Notes: generated by a model not told the origin, from the letters alone. Shown: positions 53,831 through 62,376, counted from the stretch's first letter. The stretch: 64,000 nt of DNA from an uncultured bacterium (GCA_949297805.1 CASFTG010000003.1:67996-131995), one strand, 5' to 3'. Numbers and translations are program-made.

Positions 53831-54589
53831 ATGGCAAGTAAACGAGTGACGATTAAGGAATTAGCGGCTGAGGCTGGGGTCTCCATCGCCACCGTGTCTT
53901 ACGTCTTGAACAACCGGACCGATCAGAAGATCAGCGAGGAGAAGCGGAAGAAGATTCTTCAGTTGGCTAACCTTTACCATTACATCAAGAATCCGGCGGC
54001 CGCTTCTTTGGCTAGCGGCCATCATGGTTTAGTGTCGTTGATCTTCGATTGGGATGAGGGGACGCTTCCGTTAGCGAATAAGGCGATCATCGCCGACCGG
54101 TTGACCCGAGCCTTCGCTAAGCGGGGTTATCGGGTGTGCTTAGAGCCCTCCGGTTCTTTGCCTGATGGTTCGATGGTCGACGCCATCGTCGCCATCGGCT
54201 TATCGGCCGAGCGGTTCCGGCAAGTCGGCAACAACATTTTCATCCCGCTTATATCGGTTGACTCCTTAGTCGGGGGCGATTGGCTATTCAATGTTATTTA
54301 TGATGATTATGATCGCTATGAAGGGCAGACCTTAGCCTGCCTGCCAATCGCTTCGGAGGAATTATTGGGTTATTTCCGGACCCATTTCGACCTCCGGATC
54401 GTGACGGGCCTCGATCAGTATCGGGATTTGCCAGAAGGCTGTTACGTCCGGGATCCGACGTTGTTGCCTTATCTAAGAGAAGGCGACGTCGGAATCGATT
54501 GCTTTACCGAGGCTAAACTCGCCAAGATCGTTGAAGTTACTCTTTCCTCCATCAACGAGGAAGGGGCTTCGGTCCATTGCAAGATTTAA
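53831..54589 (+). CDS. LacI-family transcriptional regulator, short
   Basis: The 252-residue protein has a classic LacI DNA-binding domain: TIKELAAEAGVSIATVSYVLNN at residues 7-28 and the hinge NPAAASLASG. Its effector domain is only about 190 residues instead of the usual ~270. The first lobe is recognisable (LVSLIFDWDEG, MVDAIVAIGLS), but the second is reduced to FRTHFDLRIVTGLDQY and GVDIGIDCF-like remnants. It may bind DNA without normal sugar sensing. Divergent location suggests that it controls the maltodextrin operon and the starch-binding lipoprotein. Confidence 0.85.
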   Translation: MASKRVTIKELAAEAGVSIATVSYVLNNRTDQKISEEKRKKILQLANLYHYIKNPAAASLASGHHGLVSLIFDWDEGTLPLANKAIIADRLTRAFAKRGYRVCLEPSGSLPDGSMVDAIVAIGLSAERFRQVGNNIFIPLISVDSLVGGDWLFNVIYDDYDRYEGQTLACLPIASEELLGYFRTHFDLRIVTGLDQYRDLPEGCYVRDPTLLPYLREGDVGIDCFTEAKLAKIVEVTLSSINEEGASVHCKI

Positions 54590-54593
54590 GGAA

Positions 54594-54629
54594 GGGCGTG
54601 AGGAGGAGAACAGCCTCACGCCCTTTTTT
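54594..54629. terminator. terminator shared by lacI and the converging lipoprotein gene
   Basis: GGGCGTGAGG (54594-54603) pairs with CCTCACGCCC (54614-54623). TTTTTT follows. Confidence 0.9.
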
Positions 54630-54631
54630 CA

Positions 54632-56185
54632 TTAGGCCGCGGCCTTGATGGTGATGATGTGGGAGTAGACGTTGTAGCTGAGGTCGTAGGTGCCGGCGAC
54701 TTTGCACTTGAAGTTGTAGTTGCCGCCGGTGGGGTTGGCCGCTTCCCAGACATCGGCCGAGTTGGTGGTGTCTGAGTAGGTGAAGTTGTAGTCAGCGGTT
54801 TTGTTCGACCATCCATCGCCGACGGTGGTGGATCCAGCGATGAAGCCGGCGATGGCGAATTCGGCGTTGGCCACCATCGCTATCCCTTTGAGTTCGTAGA
54901 CTCGGGGATCGGTGGCGCTGACGGTGAACTTGTAGGTATCTTTGAGGATATCGTTGTCATGGACAGTGGAGGGGGTCCAAGATAGACCGTCGCTGCTGGC
55001 CATGGTGCCGTTGAGGTAGTAGTCATAGACCGGTAAGGTCTTGGTCTTATCAACGGTGGCGGCCAGGCTTCCGGCGGCGTTATCGGCGCCCGGAGTGTAG
55101 AGGAAGGTGTATTCCCCGGCTTCCTTGGCGATGATGTTGTTACCGTTCTCCGGCTTAGTGAAGAGGGCTTGGGAAGCGGTGTCGAGGTTCGTGTAATTGA
55201 TGTAGATATTGGCGTCAGCGGTCGAGCCATCGGCTTGGGTGGCGATGGTGTGGAACATGAATTCCTCGTTGGCGTCGAGATAGATAATCAGTTTGTAGGT
55301 CCCATCTTGCTGGTCAGCGAACCGGGTGGTGACATTCAACTGGTTCTGCCAATTGGTGATTTTGGATCCTTTGATGTAATAGGCGAGGGTGGTCTCCGGT
55401 TTTTCTTCAACTGGGTCGCCATTCCGCTTGATGGTGATATTGTCGAGGTTATTGATGTGCTCGGTATCCTCGGGATCGATATGGTCGGGATAGGTCTTGA
55501 GGGTGATGGTGTAATTCCCATCCTGGAGGATCTTGATGTTCGATTTTCGGTTCGAGGCCGCGATCCCGCCCGCCCCTTCGACGATGTCGGACAGCTCAGA
55601 CGCATTGATAATATAGCCGACGCCGTACTGCCAATCCCAGGCGTAGGGATCGGTCTCGGTTTCTTTAAACGAGGTGATCTGGAACTGATCGTTGGCGTAG
55701 AAATCGGTCGTGATGGTGAAGACGTTTTTGTTGGCTTCCTTAGTCAACTTATGGGCGTCAGTTGGGTTATCGCCCCAAGAGGAGGTCGAGAGGACGGGGG
55801 AAGTGCCGGCCCCGGCGAGGTAGAACGCCCGGGTGTCTTCTTGATAGATTGAAACGGCCCCAAAGAGGGTGGTGTCCTCGGTGAGGGCGGTCTTGAAGTC
55901 GTAGATCCGGGAGAAAGTCGGGGTTAGGTACCAGCCAACGAACTCACCTTCGCTTGGAGTGTAGGCGTAATTGGTGGGGACTCCACCGGTTTCGGCGAGG
56001 GTTTCGGTGTGGACGGTTTTCCCATCGACTTGATAAGTGATGGTGACGCCGGTTTCCTCGGATTCGGTGGGGCTGGAAGTTGGAGTGGGTTCCGGCGGGG
56101 TGCTGGATGTGGACGTGGCGGCTGGGTCGCAGGCGACGAGCCCGAAGGCGGCCAGCAAGACGACGAACGCTTTTTTCTTAAACAT
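54632..56185 (-). CDS. putative starch-binding surface lipoprotein, multi-module
   Basis: The 517-residue protein has the lipobox LVAC and a Thr/Ser/Pro linker. An InlB B-like repeat near residues 46-112 follows (VTITYQVDGKTVHTE, GEFVGWY). After it come three modules of 100-130 residues, each beginning with a sheet and a tryptophan-containing loop: AFYLAGAG...SWGDNP, AYYIKGSKITNWQNQL and DYYLNGTMASSDGLSW. These are SusE/F- or CBM-like starch-binding modules. It lies beside the LacI gene and the maltodextrin operon, and its promoter carries LacI operators. It probably gathers starch at the cell surface. Confidence 0.7.
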   Translation of the reverse strand: MFKKKAFVVLLAAFGLVACDPAATSTSSTPPEPTPTSSPTESEETGVTITYQVDGKTVHTETLAETGGVPTNYAYTPSEGEFVGWYLTPTFSRIYDFKTALTEDTTLFGAVSIYQEDTRAFYLAGAGTSPVLSTSSWGDNPTDAHKLTKEANKNVFTITTDFYANDQFQITSFKETETDPYAWDWQYGVGYIINASELSDIVEGAGGIAASNRKSNIKILQDGNYTITLKTYPDHIDPEDTEHINNLDNITIKRNGDPVEEKPETTLAYYIKGSKITNWQNQLNVTTRFADQQDGTYKLIIYLDANEEFMFHTIATQADGSTADANIYINYTNLDTASQALFTKPENGNNIIAKEAGEYTFLYTPGADNAAGSLAATVDKTKTLPVYDYYLNGTMASSDGLSWTPSTVHDNDILKDTYKFTVSATDPRVYELKGIAMVANAEFAIAGFIAGSTTVGDGWSNKTADYNFTYSDTTNSADVWEAANPTGGNYNFKCKVAGTYDLSYNVYSHIITIKAAA

Positions 56186-56206
56186 GCTTGTTCCTCCTTT
56201 GCTTGT

Positions 56207-56224
56207 GAACTTAAGCGTTTAAGT
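56207..56224 (-). promoter_or_regulatory. LacI-type operator at the transcription start
   Basis: The near-perfect dyad AACTTAAGCGTTTAAGTT, with only the central pair out of symmetry, covers about +1 to +18 of the reverse-strand transcript of the starch-binding lipoprotein. Confidence 0.6.
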
Positions 56225-56231
56225 TAATTAC

Positions 56232-56260
56232 ATATTACAAGCCGCCGGAACGCATATCAA
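56232..56260 (-). promoter_or_regulatory. promoter of the starch-binding lipoprotein gene
   Basis: On the reverse strand, TTGATA (56260-56255) and TAATAT (56237-56232) are spaced by 17 bases. AAAGGAGG lies before the ATG. Confidence 0.7.
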
Positions 56261-56268
56261 CAAAAAAT

Positions 56269-56280
56269 GTAAGCGCTTAC
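56269..56280 (-). promoter_or_regulatory. perfect operator palindrome GTAAGCGCTTAC
   Basis: This 12-base perfect palindrome with a central CG fits cre/MalR-type operators. It lies just upstream of the -35, about 58 bases from the second operator, so looping between the two is possible. Confidence 0.65.
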
Positions 56281-56336
56281 TTATTCGATGCCATCGAACT
56301 TCGCACGTGTAACGTTAATATATAAAAGGCTGGTTT

Positions 56337-57773
56337 TTAGAAAGCTTTGAAGGCCACCTCAACATAAGGGGTCGGGGGATAATCGGGATCATAATCGGAG
56401 ATGGGGCCGCCGCCGGTGATGTTGCCGAACATCTCGCCCCAACCGGATTCGTAGTTCAGGTATTCCTGAAAGTCGTTGTAGTGGTTATAGGTATAGAAAA
56501 GATAACGTTCCTCGGGGTCGGTGATGGGGGTTCCGTCTAAGTGCTCCCTCGCATAGACGATCCGGGCGGCGCCTCTAGTGATCTTGGTGCCGTTGTTATA
56601 GGGGGCGGCGGTATATGATGGGTCGCAGTCGGTCCCGGTGGTGCCGATGTCGACTTCGTAATATTGGAGGTTTCCGCCCTCACCTGATACCCCAGGGAGG
56701 ATCGGCTGGTAGGGCCAATTAGAGGAATCGCCGGAGAACTGGCTATGGTTAACCCGCAGGTACTTTCCCCAGCTCGATTGGGTCGGGTGGGCGTCTTTGT
56801 CTTCTTCGTAATTGGCCGGGACATCGGCGAAGGCGTAAATATAGGCCGCCACTTCCTCTAGGGTGGTGTAGGCCCCGTTCCGATAGACCTCAAAGGCGCG
56901 GTTGCCAGCCGAATCTAGAACGTAATAGGTGTTCATGTCAGAGGAATAATCCATGGTGGTGTTACGAACAAACAAACCGTTTTCCTTCGGCTGATTGGTG
57001 GCGATAGTCGGTTCCTGGTCTTGTTCAGCGAGCGACCCGGACATCAAGCCGACTAAGGAACGGAAGTAGGCGTCTTCATTAGAGGAAGCCGGTTCATAGT
57101 CGGCATAGAACTCATCCTCATCGACGTTGTAATAGGGAGTATCGGACAAGGCGATGGAAGTGATGGTGATGGGGTTGGTTTGCCGGGTGGCGGTATAGCC
57201 AACGATGGTGGCTGATTCGGTGTCGAGGTTGAAGCGGCCATCGCGGTAAATGGTCCCATCCCCTTCGGTGAATTCGAAGGTCAATTTCCCGATGTCATAA
57301 CTTGGGGTGAATAGCGTCCCATAATCCCCTTCGGCTAATTGGGTGGTATTCACGTATAAAGGGATGGTGGTCGATTCCTCTTTGATGGTGACCATGAGGA
57401 GGTTGCTCCCGTTTTCATATGAAGGGGAGAAGGCTTGGAACTGGGTTTGACCGGCTCGCGCGCCAAAAAATCCGCCATTGCGTTCTTCAATGTAATAGCC
57501 TCCCGCGACCGCCCGGACGGTGGCGTTGCTCACCTCGATTCCGGAAAGAGAATCGGTCACATGAAAAACGATTTGCTCCCCGATTTCGATGGTGGCTTCC
57601 TCGACTGATAAAAGCAAGGTCGATTGTTTGGTCTCGGAGGAGTTCGAGCCCACAATGTCGATTAGGCTGGTGTTAGGACTGGTGGAAGGTTCGCTTGATA
57701 AGGAATTGGTAGACCGTTCCCGGCAACTGCAGAGGAACAAGGGCAATAGCAACAATAGGCAGGCTTTTTTCAT
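56337..57773 (-). CDS. lipoprotein with C-terminal barnase-like ribonuclease domain
   Basis: The 478-residue protein has the lipobox LCSC. The first ~300 residues are beta-rich, perhaps with Ig-like modules (LSVEEATIEIGEQIVFHV). The last ~175 residues follow the barnase pattern: YTTLEEVAAYIYAFADVPANY, then YYEVDIG (Glu equivalent to barnase Glu73), ITRGAARIVYA (Arg83 and Arg87 equivalents) and TYNHYNDF (His102 equivalent). Insertions make the domain longer than barnase (110 residues). All the catalytic residues that I can align are kept. The start is ATG 57773; the upstream extension lies in the promoter. It would act outside the cell on RNA, as a nutrient-scavenging enzyme or a toxin. No barstar-like gene is visible. 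Confidence 0.75.
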   Translation of the reverse strand: MKKACLLLLLPLFLCSCRERSTNSLSSEPSTSPNTSLIDIVGSNSSETKQSTLLLSVEEATIEIGEQIVFHVTDSLSGIEVSNATVRAVAGGYYIEERNGGFFGARAGQTQFQAFSPSYENGSNLLMVTIKEESTTIPLYVNTTQLAEGDYGTLFTPSYDIGKLTFEFTEGDGTIYRDGRFNLDTESATIVGYTATRQTNPITITSIALSDTPYYNVDEDEFYADYEPASSNEDAYFRSLVGLMSGSLAEQDQEPTIATNQPKENGLFVRNTTMDYSSDMNTYYVLDSAGNRAFEVYRNGAYTTLEEVAAYIYAFADVPANYEEDKDAHPTQSSWGKYLRVNHSQFSGDSSNWPYQPILPGVSGEGGNLQYYEVDIGTTGTDCDPSYTAAPYNNGTKITRGAARIVYAREHLDGTPITDPEERYLFYTYNHYNDFQEYLNYESGWGEMFGNITGGGPISDYDPDYPPTPYVEVAFKAF

Positions 57774-57782
57774 GGCCTCGCT

Positions 57783-57811
57783 AGTGTAAAACCCTGTTAT
57801 ATTTAAAGCAA
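57783..57811 (-). promoter_or_regulatory. promoter of the ribonuclease-like gene, abutting the start
   Basis: On the reverse strand, TTGCTT (57811-57806) and TACACT (57788-57783) are spaced by 17 bases. ATG follows after nine bases, so the leader is at most two or three bases. Confidence 0.55.
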
Positions 57812-57905
57812 TGGGTCGATTGATCATTTGGCCAATATCATTCGGAATATGTGGTTATTGCATGGTTTCTGATTCTTTTTTTGGCTCAGGTTTTTGATTT
57901 TCCCC

Positions 57906-57933
57906 TTGCATCTTAGGCGACCGGTTATATCAT
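57906..57933 (+). promoter_or_regulatory. promoter of the 57966 lipoprotein gene
   Basis: TTGCAT (57906-57911) and TATCAT (57928-57933) are spaced by 16 bases. A leader of about 25 bases with TAGGAG follows. Confidence 0.5.
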
Positions 57934-57965
57934 TCCGCCGTTCGTTCTTAATTAGGAGAAAATAC

Positions 57966-59054
57966 ATGAAATCATTGCGCAGTCTATTGTTGTTTGCCGC
58001 CCCGGCGTTATTGCTCGTTGGTTGCGATCAGGGGGCAACTTCTTCTTCCCCTTCCGTTTCGCCAAGCGAATCGGAAACCCCGAGCGAAATCACGACCCCG
58101 AGCCAGTCCGAACCTTCTTCTACTCCAATTGAGGAAACACCCCTTGATGCATTCATCAACGGCATCAAGGCCGGCAACTACGTTTACTCGTATGACGATG
58201 GCTTTTTGGGCGAAACCGAGATCTACACTTATACTTATTATTGCTTAGATGAAAGCACCGTCGTGGCCGAAACCGATTATGGCGAAGGATACGTGGAATA
58301 CTCTTTAACGGGTAATAATGATGACTACGGAATGGTCGAGGTCTATTTCGATGAGGATATGGTTTATTCCGAAGGCCTGGTCACCCCTGCTAAGGGGTTG
58401 AACTTCTCCGACGTCTATTACACCCCATTGGATTTCGTAGGCGATGCCTCCGACTGGAAGGCGGAGGGTTCGGCTTATGTCAGCACCTCAACTACTTTGA
58501 AAACCGGGGTCCTTTCCAACGTCACTTCCGATGAAGACCTGACTGCTGACGGCGTTGGGGATTTGGTTTTGACCCTTGGAGACCAGTCTGGATCCATTGC
58601 CACCACGATCGAAGGGGCCGCGTTGGTCTTCAATTTCACTAATATTGGAACCGCCGCATTCGAAGGGGCGGCGGATATGCTGGACGAGGTCGAATTGAAC
58701 AAGCCGACCGATTGGGGGATGGCGGCGATGTATGCCGAGCAATTCGGCATTGCCTTCCCGAATGATTATTTCGGTTATGGGTTCACCGTTGGCTATGACT
58801 ACTATTATGGTGGTCTATTGGCGACCGACACGACGGCCGACGCTTCGAAATTCCTCTCGCTTATGCAAGGCTTGCTCGCCGATGCTGGTTTCGTTATCGA
58901 TGAAGAATATAGCTACCCTTCGGAAAAATATTATTCGTATTCAAAAGGCGATTACTATGTTGATTTCTTCTGGTATACGGCCGAGGAAATGGGCTCCCTG
59001 GTTTATCCCAACGGTCAAGTCGCGGTCGATTTCTATACCTTGGGATATCAATAA
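57966..59054 (+). CDS. lipoprotein of unknown function, 362 aa
   Basis: The signal peptide ends in LVGC, followed by a Ser/Pro/Glu linker. The mature part begins DAFINGIKAGNYVYSYDDG, a pattern like the starts of the 35155 and 37206 proteins (short helix, then GN-x-x-x-Y). It is beta-rich with many tyrosines and ends with a 100-residue alpha/beta part (FGYGFTVGYDYYYGG). No catalytic motif is seen. The start at 57966 follows TAGGAG; an earlier in-frame start lacks a signal peptide. Confidence 0.7.
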   Translation: MKSLRSLLLFAAPALLLVGCDQGATSSSPSVSPSESETPSEITTPSQSEPSSTPIEETPLDAFINGIKAGNYVYSYDDGFLGETEIYTYTYYCLDESTVVAETDYGEGYVEYSLTGNNDDYGMVEVYFDEDMVYSEGLVTPAKGLNFSDVYYTPLDFVGDASDWKAEGSAYVSTSTTLKTGVLSNVTSDEDLTADGVGDLVLTLGDQSGSIATTIEGAALVFNFTNIGTAAFEGAADMLDEVELNKPTDWGMAAMYAEQFGIAFPNDYFGYGFTVGYDYYYGGLLATDTTADASKFLSLMQGLLADAGFVIDEEYSYPSEKYYSYSKGDYYVDFFWYTAEEMGSLVYPNGQVAVDFYTLGYQ

Positions 59055-59144
59055 ACACCGTTTCCATCGGACTTCTCCAAATTGGGGAACGCTCTATCCT
59101 TGCCTTTTCTTACTCGCTCCATTAGCCTTTAACTGGAACAATTG

Positions 59145-59570
59145 ATGAACCGAAAAATCGACAATTTCTCTTTCCCTGGCGCGATCCTGCTCACCATGAT
59201 CGCCTTCTGTTGCTTATTGCTTCCCTTTGATTTTGGCTTCAACGATCCGGGATTCCAGTTGTTTTATTCCCATGAGGATATCGAGACTATCTTCTTATTT
59301 TATTGTTTAGTCTCCTGCTTAGGCTTGGATATGCTGGTCGGGATGTTAGGAACGAAAAAGCCGACCTTCACCCTCAAGATGATTCTCTTGGTGTCGGTCG
59401 TGCTGAGCTTGGTGTTCTTAGCTGGGGTGATGGCCCTGGGGATGGTGGGTGTTGGGACCATCGCCTTATGCTTGGTCCAGTTAGGATTACTGGCCATGAC
59501 CATCGCCGATGTCCGTTCCCATTACCTATCAGACTTCACTCCTCGGAGGCGGGAGCCTCGTTCTCGTTAG
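59145..59570 (+). CDS. four-span membrane protein, unknown
   Basis: The 141-residue protein has hydrophobic helices near residues 11-28, 45-62, 70-91 and 98-120, with a short basic tail (DFTPRRREPRSR). No family is recognised. It begins 90 bases after the lipoprotein gene and may share its transcript. Its 3' end overlaps the converging TVP38-like gene by 35 bases. Confidence 0.55.
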   Translation: MNRKIDNFSFPGAILLTMIAFCCLLLPFDFGFNDPGFQLFYSHEDIETIFLFYCLVSCLGLDMLVGMLGTKKPTFTLKMILLVSVVLSLVFLAGVMALGMVGVGTIALCLVQLGLLAMTIADVRSHYLSDFTPRRREPRSR

Positions 59571-60354
59571 ATTTCTCTTCTTGTTTGCTAGCCTCCGTCT
59601 TGGGGGCTTTTTTCCTACTTATTTTGTTGATGAACTTCATGAACAAAGCATCGAGTTGATCGGCTTTGAGATAACAGATTATGAAGGCGGCTAAAGCTAA
59701 AACGCAGACGATGGCGATGACCGCGATCCCCCAGCCATGAAAGGGGATTATCTCTCCCGACATGAAGAAGAGGTTATAGCCGATGGCGATGGCTCTAGTC
59801 GGGATTTGCATCAAGACGAAGGTTAAGAACCGCATCTTGGTGATGCCGGCTAAAGCGCAGAACAAGTCATCGGGGAAGAAAGGGAAAAGGAAGATGAAGA
59901 AGAGGATGACATTGCCTTTCTTCTCAGTCCGTTCCAGCCACTTATCGACCATTCCTTTTTCGCCGGCGACGAAATAGACGAAGGGCTTGCCAATCCACCT
60001 TCCCAGCCAAAAAGCTAAGCAAGAGCCCATGAATATCCCGATGAAGGAATATAAGAAGGACATGCCGGCCCCGAAAAGGAAGGAACCGGCGAGTATGGTC
60101 ACCGTGCTTGGCAAGGGAACGAAGGTGACTTGTAAGAAAGAAAGCAAGATGAAAAGGACCGGCCCCCAGGCACCAAAGGAGGCGATGTAGGCTTGGAATT
60201 CCTTTCGATCGGAAAACCGGTCCCAGCCGAGGGCTTTGTAGATAAAGCAAAAAGCGACGGCGATTACTGCGATGATTCCGAGGACGAGAAGAAGCCGAAG
60301 TACTAACTTCCCGATTTTCTGGAATTTGGTTTGATCTTTACTTTCCGGGGACAT
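59536..60354 (-). CDS. TVP38/TMEM64 (DedA-like, VTT domain) membrane protein
   Basis: The 272-residue protein has the VTT-domain pattern: FVPLPSTVTILAGSFLFGAG in the second loop, GRWIGKPFVY, then FLFPFFPDDLFCALAGITKMRF. Six or so helices surround it, and a charged glutamate/lysine tail of about 35 residues ends it. Members are implicated in lipid scrambling and membrane homeostasis. It begins inside the end of the thioesterase gene (17-base overlap), so the two are cotranscribed. Confidence 0.85.
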   Translation of the reverse strand: MSPESKDQTKFQKIGKLVLRLLLVLGIIAVIAVAFCFIYKALGWDRFSDRKEFQAYIASFGAWGPVLFILLSFLQVTFVPLPSTVTILAGSFLFGAGMSFLYSFIGIFMGSCLAFWLGRWIGKPFVYFVAGEKGMVDKWLERTEKKGNVILFFIFLFPFFPDDLFCALAGITKMRFLTFVLMQIPTRAIAIGYNLFFMSGEIIPFHGWGIAVIAIVCVLALAAFIICYLKADQLDALFMKFINKISRKKAPKTEASKQEEKSNENEAPASEE

Positions 60355-60853
60355 CGATCTCGGTCACATCATCGGGGTACATGACATTGACGTCTTCGTC
60401 TTTGATGGATTCGTCACCGGCGACCGCTTGTTCTAAGGGCAACTTGAAGTAGAGAGCGGTCCCTTTGTCGAGCATGACCCCATCACGGGTATAAAGGACC
60501 CCTTCGCCTTCAAAAGTCATCTTGGTCGATTTGGTGATGTGGCCGACGCAGATGAGGTCTTGGTTATAGGGGCAGGGCTTATGGAACTCGACGTTGAGTT
60601 TCATCGTGACTCCCCAGCATTTGGGCTCGGTGGCCCAGATGGCCCGGCCGATGGTCTCATCGAGGATCGCGGAGATGAGCCCCCCATGGGTCCGATGGGG
60701 ATAGCTTTGGTTCATTTCGTTGAAGCGGAACAAAGCGACGACCGAATCGTCTTCCATGGTATAGAAATGGGCATGGAGGCCGAAGGGGTTGTCCTGGCCG
60801 CAGACGGCGCATAATTTCGAACCGGTTTGTTTTTCTCTGACTTTGACGATCAT
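60338..60853 (-). CDS. PaaI-family thioesterase
   Basis: The 171-residue hotdog-fold protein has CAVCGQDNPFGLHAHFY at its start and the catalytic region YPHRTHGGLISAILDETIGRA near residues 50-70, typical of PaaI/4HBT thioesterases (H-G-G with D/E). A DQDL-to-GHITKST strand follows. It hydrolyses acyl-CoA or acyl-ACP thioesters in the cytosol. TGAGGTAAG serves as ribosome-binding site and TATAAT lies about 26 bases upstream. Confidence 0.85.
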   Translation of the reverse strand: MIVKVREKQTGSKLCAVCGQDNPFGLHAHFYTMEDDSVVALFRFNEMNQSYPHRTHGGLISAILDETIGRAIWATEPKCWGVTMKLNVEFHKPCPYNQDLICVGHITKSTKMTFEGEGVLYTRDGVMLDKGTALYFKLPLEQAVAGDESIKDEDVNVMYPDDVTEIDVPGK

Positions 60854-60999
60854 TCACTTACCTCAGGCAATCGGGCTAATTATAGACCGGCTTTCATTAT
60901 TCTTTTAGTCTCTTCCCGAAAGCGGTAAAAATGTTTCCGAGAGGCTTAAACGGACCCGCTTACTCGGTTCATGGTCTTTTAGGTCGCGGGGTAACGCGG

Positions 61000-61005
61000 T
61001 ACAAT
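61000..61005 (+). promoter_or_regulatory. -10 box TACAAT next to the rarA start
   Basis: TACAAT ends nine bases before ATG 61015, so there is at most a very short leader. No ribosome-binding site is seen. Confidence 0.45.
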
Positions 61006-61014
61006 CCTTCACGT

Positions 61015-62283
61015 ATGAATAAGCCCCTCGCCTTCCGCGTCCGCCCCAAAACCCTCGATGAGGTGGTGGGGCAGGAGTCGCTGGTCGGCCCTTCTTCTTT
61101 CTTACGGAAATCAGTCGCGGAGAAAGCCCCTTTCTCCTTTATCTTCTTTGGGCCTCCCGGCACTGGAAAGACGACGATCGCCGAAGCCTATGCCCGTTCC
61201 TTAGGGGTCCATTCGATATTGCTAAACGCCGTCACCTCAACGAAGAAGGATTTGGAACAGGCTCTCGAGCAAACCAAGTTTTGGAATCCCTCGATCCTGA
61301 TCATCGACGAGATTCATCGGCTCGATAAGCAGAAACAGGATTATCTTTTGCCTTACGTCGAGGACGGCACTTTCTTCCTGATCGGAGCCACGACCACCAA
61401 TCCCTATATCTCGTTATCAAGGGCGATTAGAAGCCGTTGCCGACTTCTCGAGGTCAAACCTTTAGGAGAGGATGACGTCATCAAGGGGCTCGAAAGGGCT
61501 TCGGCCCATCCCGACGGGCTGAATAATCGGAGTCAGTTCGTCCCGGAGGCTTATCGCTATATCGCCCGGCTGTCCGGCGGGGACATGCGCTTCGCCTTGA
61601 ATATATTAGAGGAAGCCTCGGTACAATTCGGCAAAGGGCCGATAAGCGAAGAAGACGTCAAAACCATCGAATCGGTCCCCAATTACGCGATGGATAAGGA
61701 CGAGGAAGAGCATTATGACTCGGTCTCGGCTTTGCAGAAATCAATCCGGGGAGCGGACGTCAACGCCGCCTTGTATTATTTGGCCAGATTATGCATCGCC
61801 GGGGATTTGGATTCGATCAAGCGCCGTTTGTTAGTCACGGCCTATGAAGATATCGGCTTAGCCAATCCCAACGCGGTTATGCGAACCCAATTAGCCATTC
61901 AAGCGGCTGAACAAGTGGGGTTCCCGGAAGCGATTATTCCACTTGGGGATGCGGTGGTGGACCTTTGCTTGTCACCGCATTCGAAAGCCGGCTGCCGCTC
62001 GATTGAAGCGGCGATGGACTTCGCCTCTAAACGCCCCTTCATGGTCCAGGATTACCTCAAACTCACCCCGGTCAACGTCAAAGAGGAGGAGAAGTATCCT
62101 TATGACCGGCCGGACCTTTGGGAGCATATCCAATACCTCCCGGAGTTTTATAAGGATATGGAGTTCTATCAGCCGAGCTATAACTCGGCCTATGAGAAAG
62201 CGCTTAACGCCAATTACGAACGGCTGCTTAAACAAGGACGGACCTCCGACTTGCCGACCTTGAAAAAAGGTAAGAAACAATAG
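61015..62283 (+). CDS. rarA: replication-associated recombination protein A (RarA/MgsA)
   Basis: The 422-residue AAA+ ATPase starts MNKPLAFRVRPKTLDEVVGQ. It has Walker A GPPGTGKTT (residues 46-54), Walker B ILIIDEIHRL, sensor GATTTNPY and the clamp-loader-like C-terminal region (LARLCIAGDLDSIKRRLLVTAYEDIGLANP). RarA acts at stalled forks. An upstream in-frame ATG at 60931 would add 28 non-conserved residues and cross the -10 box, so it is rejected. It is a single-gene unit. Confidence 0.93.
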   Translation: MNKPLAFRVRPKTLDEVVGQESLVGPSSFLRKSVAEKAPFSFIFFGPPGTGKTTIAEAYARSLGVHSILLNAVTSTKKDLEQALEQTKFWNPSILIIDEIHRLDKQKQDYLLPYVEDGTFFLIGATTTNPYISLSRAIRSRCRLLEVKPLGEDDVIKGLERASAHPDGLNNRSQFVPEAYRYIARLSGGDMRFALNILEEASVQFGKGPISEEDVKTIESVPNYAMDKDEEEHYDSVSALQKSIRGADVNAALYYLARLCIAGDLDSIKRRLLVTAYEDIGLANPNAVMRTQLAIQAAEQVGFPEAIIPLGDAVVDLCLSPHSKAGCRSIEAAMDFASKRPFMVQDYLKLTPVNVKEEEKYPYDRPDLWEHIQYLPEFYKDMEFYQPSYNSAYEKALNANYERLLKQGRTSDLPTLKKGKKQ

Positions 62284-62349
62284 AAAAAGTTTTTATCTGT
62301 AATGATAGAGAATTCGAATATCCTTCGGTTTTTCGTTGCGAAAAGGGAA

Positions 62350-62363
62350 TGTAACCGCTTTCA
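62350..62363 (+). promoter_or_regulatory. cre-like operator before the small ORF
   Basis: TGTAACCGCTTTCA matches TGNNANCGNTNNCA exactly and lies 13 bases upstream of the -35. It may be an activating or repressing site. Confidence 0.55.
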
Positions 62364-62376
62364 AAAGCATATTGAC

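Noticed and set aside
60931-61014. Longer rarA start
   Set aside because: The extra residues are not conserved and the -10 box lies inside them; family N-terminus begins at 61015.
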